NCBI RefSeq assembly: GCF_029784135.1
Contig: NC_073744.1
Location: 100,499,303-100,563,302 of the forward strand
Length of the DNA: 64,000 nucleotides
Direction: 5' to 3'
DNA from: Toxorhynchites rutilus septentrionalis
Taxonomy: Eukaryota > Arthropoda > Insecta > Diptera > Culicidae
Shown here: positions 1 to 10,377 of the stretch, piece after piece
How the letters are laid out: the number at the start of each line of letters is the position of its first letter
How positions within the stretch are numbered: the stretch's first letter is position 1
Program-made: the position numbers and the translations under genes
The notes under the pieces: generated by a model
What the model was told of the DNA's origin: nothing
Databases searched by the model: none
Seen by the model: the letters and a program-made list of their open reading frames with translations, nothing else

Positions 1-141
1 CCGCCGATATTCGGAATCCAATGGAATGGATCGAGAAGCTGGAATATGAAACGATTTAAAATGGATACAACGATAAAGGACCACTACAAGGCCGGTTCTA
101 ACCCCATAGCCGTTCGGAAACATATTGCGGAACTTTTAAAT

Positions 142-498
142 ACGGACAGCACCAGGACGAGACTGTCCGATGGATGGGTTGCAGCAATGTACGCTGCGAC
201 CGCCTCTGCTGAAAAGACGTTGCAAGCGTCTGGAAGGCGATGACAGGTAGATATGTCTGGACCTGTCACTCCTATCCCGACTCTTTTTGAGGCTTTGGAC
301 GACGGTCCGACGCGGAACACACTGTTCGCTACTCGGATGGCTCCAAAGCCTCAAAAAGAGTCGGGATAGGAGTGACAGGTCCAGACATATCTACCTGTCA
401 TCGCCTTCCAGACGCCTGCAACGTCTTTTCAGCAGAGGCGGTCGCAGCGTACATTGCTGCAACCCATCCATCGGACACCCGTCCTGGTGCTGTCCGAC
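142..498. repeat. Inverted duplication inside a LINE RNase H region
   Basis: Positions 142-299 and 342-498 are reverse complements of each other over about 157 bp, nearly perfect from 164-299 against 342-477, with a 42-bp spacer. Both arms encode the same peptide start (VGIGVTGPDIS) in opposite directions. The right arm continues into the rest of the RNase H domain, so the left arm is the extra inverted copy. A snap-back during reverse transcription or repair would produce this. Confidence 0.9.
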
Positions 499-1110
499 TC
501 GGCCAGTGTGATATCAGCGATTGACTCGGAAAGACCGACACACCCGTGGATTCAACAAATCCTCATGGACACACTTCCAGATACCACATTCATGTGGATA
601 CCGGGCCACTCTGGAATACCCGGGAACGAAGAAGCGGATCGTCTTGCAGCATCGGGTCGACGAAGGGCACACTTCACAAGTCTAGTTCCGGCAGATGACG
701 TGAAAACATGGGTGTCCAAACAAATTGAGCAGAGATGGGCTCAAGAATGGTACGACGCTGGTCGACGTGGAACTCGGGAATTCTTTCTACGCAAGATTAA
801 AGCGACAATCTATAAATGGGAGGATCCCCGGGGACACCGCGATTAGCAGATTATTTCCAGACTCAGAACCGGGCATGCCGCTTTTGCCTACAACATGGGC
901 GGAAACAGAGACAGCTTCCGAATTCAATGCGGTTTGTGCCGCAGTCACCAGTCAGTAGAACATGTTTTATGTCACTGTCCACAATACGATGGGTCAAGAA
1001 CACTACACGGGGTCCCTGGAAATATCAGAGACGCTTTAGGCAATGACACATCCACAATTGCTGCAGTGATTGCATACTTAAAAGATAACAACATGTACAA
1101 CCGGACGTAA
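342..1110 (+). pseudogene. LINE ORF2 C-terminus: RNase H and zinc-knuckle tail
   Basis: This is the 3' part of ORF2 of a non-LTR retrotransposon. Visible motifs are LVLSDSASVISAI (RNase H core), MWIPGHSGIPGNEEADRLA (RNase H end) and then a Cys/His tail, CGLC followed by VEHVLCHCPQY, typical of Jockey-superfamily, R1, LOA and I-type LINEs that carry RNase H. The frame is broken near 840, where the reading passes from one frame into another that runs to the stop at 1110. Endonuclease and RT are absent, so it is 5'-truncated or continues outside the window after the inverted duplication. It is not functional alone. Clade assignment is uncertain. Confidence 0.8.
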
Positions 1111-1400
1111 ATCACACCACCAAACACACACCACGCGAATGGAGGAGGGTGATGGCCCGACCGGCAGTAGACTCCTCTGTGATGCCACTTGTAGACACGA
1201 TAAACGGAAAGGCAACGACGGGTCAATAAAATGAAGACGAGACATGAACTAGAACAACGAGAACGGAAACAAGTTTCAATGGATAAGCACGACGACGCGA
1301 ACAATAGAAAGGACACGCAAAGGAAACAGCAACAACGGATCTACAAGGCAAAGACCAGGCATGGACTAGGACAACGAGAACGGAAACCAATATAAAAATA
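1111..1400 (+). other. LINE 3' untranslated tail with a duplicated block
   Basis: No coding capacity is seen. A block ending in CAACGAGAACGGAAAC occurs at about 1233-1270 and again at about 1351-1388, each preceded by an ACATGAACTAG-like or GCATGGACTAG-like stretch. Position directly after the RNase H tail suggests the 3' UTR of the same LINE. From 1400 to 1560 nothing is recognised. Confidence 0.5.
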
Positions 1401-1601
1401 GAAAATATAGAAAATTTGATGTCCCCAATTCATAGGTCTAGCCCACTCATGGCTCCATGTGACAAGATGAGTATGGCACGATGATGTGTTAGGTTGTCAT
1501 ACTAAAGTGCAGGTAATTCATCCATTATTCAATTTCAATTAAACAGAACATTTTTTTCAATGCTGAACTTGAAAGCATATCAATTATTTTTGTTCCTGCA
1601 G

Positions 1602-3184
1602 GTCATGATACTTAGGGGCCTTTTTGGAAATTGGAAAAAAATGTTTTATGCATCCTTTAACGTTTCGATGACAAAGTTATTGTTCATGGAGGCTGTCGAA
1701 GCTGGGTTCGAGGTAGTAGCTACGGAATCAGACTGTGGTGGAGGAAACGTTGGTATTTGGACAAACATCGATTTGAAAAGTGAAAAACATTCCTTATTCA
1801 TCCACAAACCAAGCGAAAGTTATATCTGCTTGCGGACGCCCCCATGTTCTAAAATTGATACGTAATCGCCTTATTGATACGGGATGTTTGCTGTCTGAGG
1901 GAACCATCGTTGAACACCATCTTCTATGGATCCTAGTGGTCAGAAATGCTGTTGAAATATCCGAAACCTTTTTTATTAGGGAGGAGTGTCAGAAAAGCCA
2001 ACGCCAGAATGTTGTCTGCGGTACCAAGCTTCCATGTTGAAAGTGTGCCGTGGCGCTGCAGCGCAGGATTGGTACAGCAGAAGCAAAACGACTAGCAAAT
2101 TTCTTATCGTGAATAATTGGTGGGATGTTATTAATTCACATTGTCCAAACGATGGTCAGGTATTGGAAAGACCATACTGATTGTGTCGAAGTGAGCATGA
2201 TGAAGCTTTGGATTCAATTGTGGAGCTCGATAAATCGTGTATGCAGGTAAGTGTGAAATCTGGCGTTGTTTTCGTAGGTTTAATAATTAATCTACATTAC
2301 AGATCTTTCGAAAGGCTATTTTGATGTTCACATTTTCGCTACAAAAAATATTTGACGATATGGAGGAAAGGTTTAGAATCAACTACATTATCACCGCAAA
2401 GTTAAATCAAGATGCTCTCTAGAACCTTTTTTCGGTTATAAGAACGAGAGGTGGAGGAAACGATCATCCGTCTCCATTGCAGTTTTTATATCGATTGAGA
2501 CTGAGATTATACTTGGTAAAGTTTTACAATCTATTTCATCAGGTCAATCTACGAAAGACAGACACTCTGGAGAAGAATATCTAGTGTTGTGTATATTGAA
2601 AGAACATAAACCGACATGCTCCGCCGGAAACACAGCTGTTTCTGAAGCACCTGATGAACAAGAAAACGATGTTCATAACATATTTGTAGAAAATAATGAA
2701 TATGATTCAAACTTCACTACTGAAGATGATGGGTTCGAATGTGTAGTTGGTGCGGTCGCAAGACGGTTCCGTACAAAACATCCTAACGTTGGAGACCTCA
2801 CATACAAACTTCGAGAGCGTTATATTAATTTATTCAATCTCCCTTTGCTGGATCACGATGATGCTTACCCAAACAGTTATATGTGTCACCTATCGTTGGG
2901 AGGATTGATGCAACAGTCAACAGAATAGATGGAACAAGAAAGATTATTCGAGAAATTTCAGAAGTTATCATAAGGACAAATTTTCTAAAGAAAAAGGAAT
3001 AGTTAGAAATAAGCGGTTCATTGAGACATGAATGCCCCGATGTTTCGGCTGAACTGATCGAATATTTCGTACGGCTGCGTACGTATATACGAATCAACAC
3101 TCTCAACAGAGGAGAGGGCTGAGATTCATCAAACTTTTGCAGAAACCCGCCAATAAGCCAGCAGATCCAGCATCAAAAAAATGA
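1602..3184 (+). pseudogene. P-element (THAP9-type) transposase remnant
   Basis: Several frames together follow the order of a P-family transposase. A catalytic-core block at 1602-1800 contains LRGLFGNWKK and GFEVVATESDCGGGN. A GTP-binding insertion block follows, with YLLADAP then HVLKLIRNRLIDTG across a frame change near 1840. The conserved block LFSVIRTRGGGNDHPSP lies near 2423. The C-terminal part (2700-2928) includes CHLSLGGLMQ, and 3050-3180 encodes VRLRTYIRIN. Breaks include the frame change near 1840, an in-frame TAG at 2420-2422 where the family has Glu before NLF, and a frame change before 2584. No TIRs were found. Family assignment is strong from motif order; the subfamily is not determined. 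Confidence 0.8.
2247..2302 (+). other. Candidate 56-bp intron in the P-like transposase
   Basis: CAG|GTAAGTG at 2247 and CATTACAG at 2295-2302 are good splice sites. The downstream exon opens in the frame that leads to the NDHPSP block. P-element transposase genes contain short introns, so this is consistent, but splicing is inferred only from sequence. Confidence 0.5.
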
Positions 3185-3277
3185 AAAAAATCTTGCTGTG
3201 AATGCTGTATACATTCTACCATACAGCCATGAACCATATAGTTTATATTTATAAAATACATAACATTATGTAAAACA

Positions 3278-3636
3278 TTTTTTTTTCCAATTCATTTATT
3301 TGTAAGGCTCAATCGCATGAGCTTTGCGGAGCCACTAATTCATGATTTGTTTTTACAGAATTTCAACTTAAATCTATGTTTAGTAGGTTTCGACCGATTA
3401 CTCGCGGTTTACTCGAGGTTAGAGGGGCAACAATTTTTGTGGGATGGATCAGGTTAGGGATATGGATATGAGGTATCGTTGTCTCAACCGAGAGTTGTCG
3501 CACGCACTGTAGCATTGTGCATAAAGACCAGGGATAGCATCTGGTGTTCGACTATCTGTCGAGGGGGGCGACGGTGAGATGAGGGGACAAGACAAACAAA
3601 CTAATAACGAAAAAGAAAAAAAAACACACAAAAGCA
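3278..3636 (-). other. LINE 3' UTR and A-tail
   Basis: Noncoding; ends in an A-run on the minus strand at 3278-3286. It contains CCGATTACTCGCGG, which recurs at about 44335 in the related truncated copy. Nothing else is recognised. Confidence 0.6.
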
Positions 3637-3888
3637 TTAAATTCTTATGCTAGTCCGTTTCACAAACATATAGATCAACTGCATATAGCAGATGTCGCGA
3701 GTTCCCAACACGTCTCTAACAGGAACATAGGGTTGTCTTCTTTGGGCCCTATGGGCATTCAAAAGGTACTCTCTGGCTGTGTAATTATCCGTACATTGCC
3801 AAACTGCGTGATCGATGTCATCGTAACCGTTTCCACACCGACAGACGTTGCTTTGAACAAGATTTATTCTGTGGAGATGGAACTCTGA
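3637..3888 (-). pseudogene. Out-of-frame C-terminal tail of the LINE ORF2
   Basis: After the deletion junction near 3888 the conserved tail resumes in a different frame: NVCRCGNGYDDIDHAVWQC, then VPVRDVLG, ending at TAA 3637-3639. The 44.6-45.8 kb relative has the same layout (CGCGHGYHDIEHVVWSC, then VPVRDVLA). The Cys/His set is the putative zinc knuckle found downstream of RNase H in this LINE group. Confidence 0.8.
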
Positions 3889-6800
3889 CGCAGTAATTGG
3901 AAAAATTCATCGTATGAAATCTGTCTATCAAACAATTCGCCTTCCTGGGCACCCACCTTTGCGAGAGTGTCCGCTTTCTCATTGCCAGGAATTGAGCAAT
4001 GAGAGGGGACCCATACAAAGGTTAACTTATAAGATTTTTCGATCAGTACACTCATCTGCTGCCTCACTTTTGCGAGGAAATAAGATGGGTGCCTACTAGT
4101 TTTCATCGACTGGAGAGCCTCAAGCGAACTGAGACTATCCGAGAAAATGAAGTAATGGTCTGCAGGCTTGTTGGAGATCATCCCCAATGCGAAGTCGATT
4201 GCTGCCAGCTCAGCAACATAAACGGAACAAGGTTCCTGCAGTTTACGGAAGGCGCTCGAATTTTCATTGAAAACACCGAAGCCAGTGGATCCATTGAGGC
4301 GAGACCCATCAGTGAAGTATCTTTTCATGCAATTGACTTTTTGGTACTTTCGGTTAAAAATACGGGGAATGAAAGTTGGTCGAAGCTGATCTGAAATCCC
4401 AAGTATTGCTTGTTTCATCGACAGATCGTATTCAATTGAGGAACTGCTGATGGTGAAGTGAGCACGATCTGGAGTAAACGATGGAAGACAAATATCTGAC
4501 GAAATATAGTGGTAATAAATTCTCATAAACCGAGATTGTATATTTAGATGAAGAATTTTTTCAAAGTTTTCAATCACAAGTGTGTTCGTGACACCGCATT
4601 TCACCAGTATTCTGAGAGAAAGTTCCCAGAATCGGTTCTGTAGAGGAGTTACTCCTGCCAGAACCTCGAGACTCATGTTATGCGTTGAGTGCATACAGCC
4701 GAGAGCTATACGCAGACAATGATATTGAATTCGTTCCAAATTTAGAAGGTGACTTTTAGCTGCTGAGAGAAAGCAGAAAGAGCCATACTCCAGAATAGAT
4801 AGAATAGTTGTTTTATAAAGCGTTATGAGATCTCCCGGATGAGCTCCCCACCACGTGCCGCAAATCGAACGGAGAAAGTTGACCCTCTTTTGACATTTTT
4901 GCTTCAAATACGTAATGTGGGTATTCCAAGTGCATTTTGAATCAAACCAGACACCAAGGTACTTGAAGGTCAATGATTGGGTAATGCTTCTGCCCAAAAG
5001 CTTGAGTTGCAGTTGGGCTGGGAACCGCTTTCGAGTAAACACTACCAGTTCTGTTTTCTGCGGCGAGAATTCGATCCCTAAGTTCCTTGCCCAGGAAGAC
5101 AAGTTACCTAGGGAATTTTGCAATGGTCTTTGCAAGTTTTCGGCATGGGAACCTCTGACGGAAACCACACCATCATCTGCAAGTTGTCTTAGCGTGCATT
5201 GTTCTGCCAAACAACTGTCAATATCTTTCACATAAAAATTATAAAGAAGGGGGCTGAGACATGAGCCTTGGGGTAGACCCATATAACTATTTCTGGAAGT
5301 TGTCAGTTGTCCAAGGGTAAATTTCATTCGCTTTTCTGACAACAAATTGTACAAGAAGTTATTCAAAATTCCAGGAAGTCCACATCTGTCCAGATTGTCT
5401 GACAGAATTTCTATGGAAACCGAATCAAAAGCTCCCTTAATATCCAAGAATACTGAAGCCAGGTGCTCCTTGTGCGCAAAGGCCAGTTGAATATCCGTAG
5501 AAAGCAACGCTAGACAATCGTTTGTTCCTTTGCTCTTACGAAACCCAAATTGTGTACTTGATAGCAAATTATTTGTCTCGATCCATTGATCGAGTCTTCG
5601 AAGGATCATTTTCTCCAGCAATTTTCTAATGCACGAGAGCATAGCAATCGGACGGTATGAGTTATGGTCAGACGCTGGTTTGCCAGGTTTTTGAATTGCT
5701 ATTACTTTGACCTGTCTCCATTCGGGTGGCACAATATTGTTTTCTAGTAGGGTATTGAATAAGTCTAGCAAGCGTCTTTTCGCGATATCGGGAAGATTTT
5801 TTAGAAGAACGAATTTAATCATATCGCTTCCGGGTGAAGAGTTGTTCGATGAAAGAAGAGCCATAGAAAATTCCAGCATTGAGAATGGTCTGTCCAGAGG
5901 TCCACCGCTTAGAGACGTTTCTCGAAGAATATGTTGGGCTGGAACTGAGTCTGGACAAACCTTTTTAGCGAAATCGAATATCCATCGGTTGAAGTATTCC
6001 TCACTCTCGTTAGTAGATGAGCGGTTACGCATGTTGCGAGCTACCCTCCACAAGGTACGTATTGAGGTTTCACGAGAAAGACCTTCAATGAAATTGCGCC
6101 AGTAACCGCGTTTTTTTGCTTTAATTAATTGTTTCAGCTGTATTTCAAGCTTCGAATATTCCTCGAAGTGTGTGGATGTTCCATGTCTACGAAAAGCTTT
6201 GAAAGCATCCGATTTTTTCAAATACAATTTTGTACATTCGTCGTCCCAGCCAGGAGTGGCTGGTTTTCTTTTAAACGGAGCACTTGGAACTTTTCTTCTT
6301 TGTGCTTCCAATGAGCTTTTATACATCAAATCTACGAAAAATCGATATTCTTCCAATGGTGAAAGTATATCTATTGATTCGACACCAATTGTTACCGCCG
6401 TTGCAAATTTTTGCCAGTCGATGTTCCTTGTTAGATCAAATGGAACTCGAGATGGTTCAGTGGATTGCGGGCTACACTTGATTGATATATTGATTGGCAA
6501 GTGATCGCTACCATGGGGATCATTGATGACCTTCCACTGACAATCTAATGATAGCGAGCTTGAGCAAAAAGATAGGTCGAGTCGACTTTCTCGAGCCGGA
6601 GGTTTTGGAATTCGTGTCGCTTCACCAGTGTTCAAGATAGTTAAATTGAAATCGTCACATAAATCGTAAAAAATAGCCGCTCTAGCGTCATCATAAGGAT
6701 CACCCCACCCAGTACCATGGGAGTTCATGTCACCCAGTATTAGAACTGGGGATGAGAGAATCGAGACTAGATTCCAAAGTTGACTACGGCTAATGTTAGT

Positions 6801-7175
6801 ATTTGGAGGAACGTATACTGAAGCTATGCAAAGTTCTTTATTCTTTGCCGTTATTTGACACGCGTCAATTTCGACGTCTGATAGAGCTGGGAGAGGAATC
6901 TTATAGAAAGAGTAGCACTTTTTGATCCCCAAAAGTACTCCTCCATAAGAATCATTTCTATCCAGGCGAATAATGTTAAAATCGTGGAAGTTGAGTTCTG
7001 TATCAGAAGAAAGCCATGTTTCAGAAAGGACGAATATATCACAGTCATAATTTTGAAGTAGAAATTTGAACGAGTCTAGTTTAGGCACTAGACTACGGCA
7101 GTTCCATTGTAGCACATTGATCATATCTCCTACTACGTTAGGTGAATTATCCATCGAAAGATATGATTGATGCAA
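3864..7175 (-). CDS. LINE ORF2: endonuclease, reverse transcriptase, RNase H
   Basis: A 1103-codon polyprotein that nicks the target and reverse-transcribes the element RNA. The endonuclease shows QWNCRS (about residue 23), SETWL, GDMNSHGTGWGD (about 147) and SDHLPI (about 222). RT shows RPIAMLSCIRKLLEKMI, FLDIKGAFDSV, GLPQGSCLSPLLYN and LADDG (the usual Y/FADD with Leu at the first position and both Asp kept). RNase H shows YFTDGS, FSDSLSSLEAL and VPSHCSIPGNEKADTLA. The stop at 3864-3866 is not natural. Compared with the relative at 44.6-45.8 kb, about 60-85 codons are missing after FFQLLRQ, and the true C-terminus follows in another frame. Confidence 0.9.
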   Translation of the reverse strand: MHQSYLSMDNSPNVVGDMINVLQWNCRSLVPKLDSFKFLLQNYDCDIFVLSETWLSSDTELNFHDFNIIRLDRNDSYGGVLLGIKKCYSFYKIPLPALSDVEIDACQITAKNKELCIASVYVPPNTNISRSQLWNLVSILSSPVLILGDMNSHGTGWGDPYDDARAAIFYDLCDDFNLTILNTGEATRIPKPPARESRLDLSFCSSSLSLDCQWKVINDPHGSDHLPINISIKCSPQSTEPSRVPFDLTRNIDWQKFATAVTIGVESIDILSPLEEYRFFVDLMYKSSLEAQRRKVPSAPFKRKPATPGWDDECTKLYLKKSDAFKAFRRHGTSTHFEEYSKLEIQLKQLIKAKKRGYWRNFIEGLSRETSIRTLWRVARNMRNRSSTNESEEYFNRWIFDFAKKVCPDSVPAQHILRETSLSGGPLDRPFSMLEFSMALLSSNNSSPGSDMIKFVLLKNLPDIAKRRLLDLFNTLLENNIVPPEWRQVKVIAIQKPGKPASDHNSYRPIAMLSCIRKLLEKMILRRLDQWIETNNLLSSTQFGFRKSKGTNDCLALLSTDIQLAFAHKEHLASVFLDIKGAFDSVSIEILSDNLDRCGLPGILNNFLYNLLSEKRMKFTLGQLTTSRNSYMGLPQGSCLSPLLYNFYVKDIDSCLAEQCTLRQLADDGVVSVRGSHAENLQRPLQNSLGNLSSWARNLGIEFSPQKTELVVFTRKRFPAQLQLKLLGRSITQSLTFKYLGVWFDSKCTWNTHITYLKQKCQKRVNFLRSICGTWWGAHPGDLITLYKTTILSILEYGSFCFLSAAKSHLLNLERIQYHCLRIALGCMHSTHNMSLEVLAGVTPLQNRFWELSLRILVKCGVTNTLVIENFEKILHLNIQSRFMRIYYHYISSDICLPSFTPDRAHFTISSSSIEYDLSMKQAILGISDQLRPTFIPRIFNRKYQKVNCMKRYFTDGSRLNGSTGFGVFNENSSAFRKLQEPCSVYVAELAAIDFALGMISNKPADHYFIFSDSLSSLEALQSMKTSRHPSYFLAKVRQQMSVLIEKSYKLTFVWVPSHCSIPGNEKADTLAKVGAQEGELFDRQISYDEFFQLLRQSSISTE

Positions 7176-7440
7176 GGAGGGGCCATGAAACAGTCAATTG
7201 CTTAAGATAAGACTTCAGAGATGGAAGCAAGGCAGAAATAAGGCTTCTAAGGGGGTCTTGAATATTGAGGGTGTTTAATATAAAGTCCACAATGTCCGAA
7301 AAAGCTATCAATCCTCGATTGGACGCGAATTTTCTATGAGAAGATCGAGGGGCAGCGTTTTTGTTTCTCTCTCTTCTGGGTAACGGCGTATAATCCTTAC
7401 TGCAACCAGGAATTGGCTGAGAAGGAGTCTTCGGATTAGT
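7147..7440 (-). pseudogene. Frame-shifted C-terminal segment of LINE ORF1
   Basis: About 97 further codons are open in the +1 frame after the A8 run, including YTPLPRRERN and FASNRGLIAFSDIVDFIL. It would end at 7147, overlapping the ORF2 start (7175) by 29 bases, the usual tight ORF1/ORF2 arrangement. Removing one A would join it to ORF1. Programmed frameshifting at the A-run is a less likely alternative. Confidence 0.65.
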
Positions 7441-8461
7441 TTTTTTTACCATTATCCTTGGAATTAGACAGTCTTCTGAGGATCATTTTAGCTTTCTTAC
7501 GGTGCATCATTGGTGAAGAGAGTTTTCTTTTTTGAGAATCATCCTTTGTCGAAGATTCTGGTGCAGCCGTAGTGTGATCCTCATCAGAATCAGAGTCCAA
7601 TTCTTGAGTTGACAAAACCGAAAATTGGTTTTCATCATGAGCGGCTGATGCGGCCTTGAGCATTTCAGCATAAGTCCGCTTGGAGCGTCCTGTGATAGAA
7701 CGCTTCACTTTATCGGAGTGCTGTTTGTACTTTGGGCACTCCTGTAGTGCGTGAGGATTCTCGCCACAGTGGATACATTTTTCCAATGTTTGTGTACAAG
7801 AATCCTCACTGTGTTTTTCACCACATTTACCGCAGCGGAACTTGTTGCCGCAATGGCTGGAAGAATGTCCCAAAATTTTACAGATGGTGCAATTATAGAC
7901 CCGCGGTACAAACAAGCGCACCGGAAAAAAAACACTATCTACTTTCACATAGTTCGGGAGAACACAACCAGCGAAAGTCACCCGAAACGAGTGTGAAGGC
8001 TTATAGACTTTTTGGTTGTCTTCCAAAGATGCTGCATGTAGTTGCCTAACATCCAGAATCTTCACAAGCTCACCAATTAGGGAGTTTTTAAAACAACCCG
8101 ATGCTTTTTTCAATTCTTCAACACTCAGACTCGCATCGGAGACTACGCCTTCTATCTCCACATCTCGAGAAGGGATGTAAATGTGGTACTCCCTGTTGAA
8201 AATCTCGTGGTCAACAATCTTGTTCGCCACATCAAAAGTCGGTGCTTCTACACGCAGTTTGTCCGGTCTCTCTTTACGTATCAAGACATCCGGATACTTA
8301 CGCAGCAAATCTCTTGAAATGTCAAGAGTTCTCAACGATTTCTCCTTGGGCCGAAAGAAAACAACCCATGGTGCCTTTGAGGACTGTTGGTAATAGCGCG
8401 TCCGCGCAACAATAGCATCAGCAGACGCCATAACGGTTGCGCAACCGTCTATGAAAAACAA
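7436..8461 (-). CDS. LINE ORF1, nucleic-acid-binding protein with zinc knuckles
   Basis: ORF1 of the 3.3-8.7 kb LINE, 341 codons. Knuckles in order (about residues 190-250) are CTICKILGHSSSHC, CGKCGEKHSEDSC and CIHCGENPHALQEC, followed by a basic segment and an acidic, Ser/Asp-rich segment. Such proteins bind the element RNA and help form the ribonucleoprotein. The ORF stops at a TAA immediately after a run of eight A on the coding strand (plus 7440-7447). The reading one frame over stays open to 7147 with a sequence that looks like the natural C-terminus, so the protein as read is probably truncated by a one-base insertion in the A-run. The start is the first ATG after the 5' UTR. Confidence 0.85.
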   Translation of the reverse strand: MFFIDGCATVMASADAIVARTRYYQQSSKAPWVVFFRPKEKSLRTLDISRDLLRKYPDVLIRKERPDKLRVEAPTFDVANKIVDHEIFNREYHIYIPSRDVEIEGVVSDASLSVEELKKASGCFKNSLIGELVKILDVRQLHAASLEDNQKVYKPSHSFRVTFAGCVLPNYVKVDSVFFPVRLFVPRVYNCTICKILGHSSSHCGNKFRCGKCGEKHSEDSCTQTLEKCIHCGENPHALQECPKYKQHSDKVKRSITGRSKRTYAEMLKAASAAHDENQFSVLSTQELDSDSDEDHTTAAPESSTKDDSQKRKLSSPMMHRKKAKMILRRLSNSKDNGKKN

Positions 8462-9074
8462 AAAAAAACTTTCTCACACACACGCACACACACGCGCGCG
8501 CAAAAACTCAACTTAAAACTAACTTAGACTTAAAATTAACGTAAACTAAAAAAATATTTCAAAACTAAAATTGCTTTCCAAAAAAAAATTCTTCAAAAAA
8601 AAAAATATTAATTATAAGTGTCCGAACAACCTTGAACACCCCTATTTAGAGATCGATACAAAGCCGCGCGCTACAAGGTAAACACTATAGCGCGACGGCA
8701 AAATCTATTGTTGTACTTCTCTGTTTTGTTGACGGCGTTCAGTGGAACGAATGAACAGGGCACCGATCCGGGCTTCCCAGAGAGGCGCGTCCTGTTGCTT
8801 TTGGTGCAGTTCACTTGCGACGAAAGCAGAAAAAAACCAACTAAAAACCACTTTAGAAGAAGGAAAAAAACCGCTTCGATTTATTACTAACAGAGCACGA
8901 ACAATAGACGTCCGGCTCTTACAATTGATCGATGAGGAATGATTATGTAAAACATGAAAACGTGTTTACATCAAATATGAGATTTTTTAGAAGAAAATAT
9001 CCAACCGTTTTCCATTAATTTACGAATCTTCAAAAAAAATTCATACAAATCTTAACAATTTTGCACGCTATTTA
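8462..9074. other. LINE 5' UTR, then unassigned sequence
   Basis: 8462-8640 is A-rich and includes an alternating CA/CG stretch at about 8475-8503. 8655-8700 is a GC-rich near-palindrome (GCCGCGCGC and GCGCGACGG) that may be the LINE 5' promoter start. 8700-9074 holds no gene that I can support; only short unrelated frames are present. Confidence 0.4.
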
Positions 9075-9927
9075 CTAAAGGTGGAAACAGAATGCCGCAT
9101 TGTGCGTTGCTTCTCATCGGCTGTCATTGCTTGCGTTTTGTACTAAAACATTCGCCCGACGCAGTCTGTTGATTTGCAGTCACAATCTAGCATTCGCGTC
9201 ACCAGTTTTCATGTAAACAAAAACAAAATAAAATTCGTATGAAAATCTTGTTCTTGTTGAGTTCACGGATCAGTTGAATGTTTTTATAAACAACACATTG
9301 ACATATCCGCGCTGGCGGCATTGAGCTTCGTTTACTAGTTCAGGGAAGCGTGAAAGAATAGCTGATTTTCAGTCGGAATGAACACGTTTTCAAAATTAAA
9401 ATTATGAATGAAGATCAGCTTTTCCATATCAAACTAGTATTCTATTCAAATGAAAAACATTTTTGTTTGCAGGTGGTACAAAAGTCTCATACGAAAATTG
9501 TTAATGAATAAAACTCTATATCATGATGCAAAAAGCAATGTTGGAATTGTTTAGCCATATGGTTGAATGAAAGTCAGAAACACGTGTTTCAAGTAATCAA
9601 ATAACATGATGTGAAAATTTTCATTCAAAATTTAGAATTTAAAAACCGGCTTCGTATCTTCTACTCTGATAGAGATTACACTAACGAGTTTGGGAATCAA
9701 ATTATTGCCCTAATTTTAAGTTGCCACCAGACGTCGACACCATGCCACTGTCATCGCGAATTCGGCGCAAGCAGTTTAGAACAAATGTTAGCGTTTAGTA
9801 CAACGATGCTAATGACGCAACGCATTATTGTGTTCGATTAAATGGAAACACACATATTTAAAATGAAGTGTCAACGCACAATTGTCGCAACGCGACGCAT
9901 AACGCGGCATTCTGGTCCCACCTTTAG
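9075..9927. mobile_element. MITE with about 35-bp terminal inverted repeats
   Basis: CTAAAGGTGG-N4-AGAATGCCGC at 9075 is mirrored by GCGGCATTCTGG-N3-CCACCTTTAG ending at 9927, with further matching to about 35 bp. No transposase frame lies between. A clear target duplication could not be assigned because another element sits directly on the right end. Confidence 0.75.
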
Positions 9928-10377
9928 GCTAGGCGCAAATTGAGAAGCGTATAGCGCTCGTAAGCGAACACGAGACTATCAACACGACTCATACGTGCCA
10001 CAAACGTAGCGTGGTGGAGCGCATATTGAGTCGCAGTTTGGTGTAAATGTCGTGCCACTCGCATACAATGTCTGATTCACACAGAGTTGTGCGATATATT
10101 TATTTACTAACACAACCTTCCGACCGGTACAACCATACAGTGTCAGACTCACGGCGCTATATGATTGTTCACCAACACAACTACCACAACCGGCATGACC
10201 AGCACGAGACACTGTGGTTCAGCCACAGCGTCGAGCGAGTCGTGTCTCACGAGCGCTCCTCCATCTCGCGTCATCTGACCAATTTGCGCCATTCCATCTG
10301 TTTTCATTAGCCACAAAGACAGGCGCTATATCGCGCCAAGTTACTCGCGCCATACGAGTCTCAATTTGCGCCTAGCC
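9927..10377. mobile_element. 451-bp MITE with TTA target duplication
   Basis: GGCTAGGCGCAAATTGAG at 9927 is mirrored exactly by CTCAATTTGCGCCTAGCC ending at 10377. TTA flanks both ends (9924-9926 and 10378-10380), as for PIF/Harbinger-type elements. The left TTA is inside the right terminus of the preceding MITE, so this one probably inserted into that terminus. It has no coding capacity. Confidence 0.8.

Larger units (their letters stand above)
3278..8700 (-). mobile_element. Near full-length LINE (I/Loner-like, RNase H-bearing)
   Basis: On the minus strand this element has a 5' UTR (about 8462-8700), ORF1 with three CCHC-type knuckles, ORF2 with apurinic-type endonuclease, RT and RNase H, a Cys/His tail, a 3' UTR and a terminal A-run (T-run on the plus strand at 3278-3286). 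A 5'-truncated relative lies at 44217-45789 and shares the 3' UTR motif CCGATTACTCGCGG. The 5' boundary is a guess based on the GC-rich palindromic stretch near 8660-8700. Two defects are seen: a one-base shift at the end of ORF1 and an internal deletion near the end of ORF2. Target-site duplications were not identified. Confidence 0.8.

Noticed and set aside
2834..3106. Minus-strand 90-codon frame near 3 kb
   Set aside because: Antisense to the P-like transposase C-terminus, no domain.
4089..6504. Plus-strand frames of 100-130 codons within the 3.3-8.7 kb LINE
   Set aside because: Antisense to ORF2, whose domains are unmistakable.
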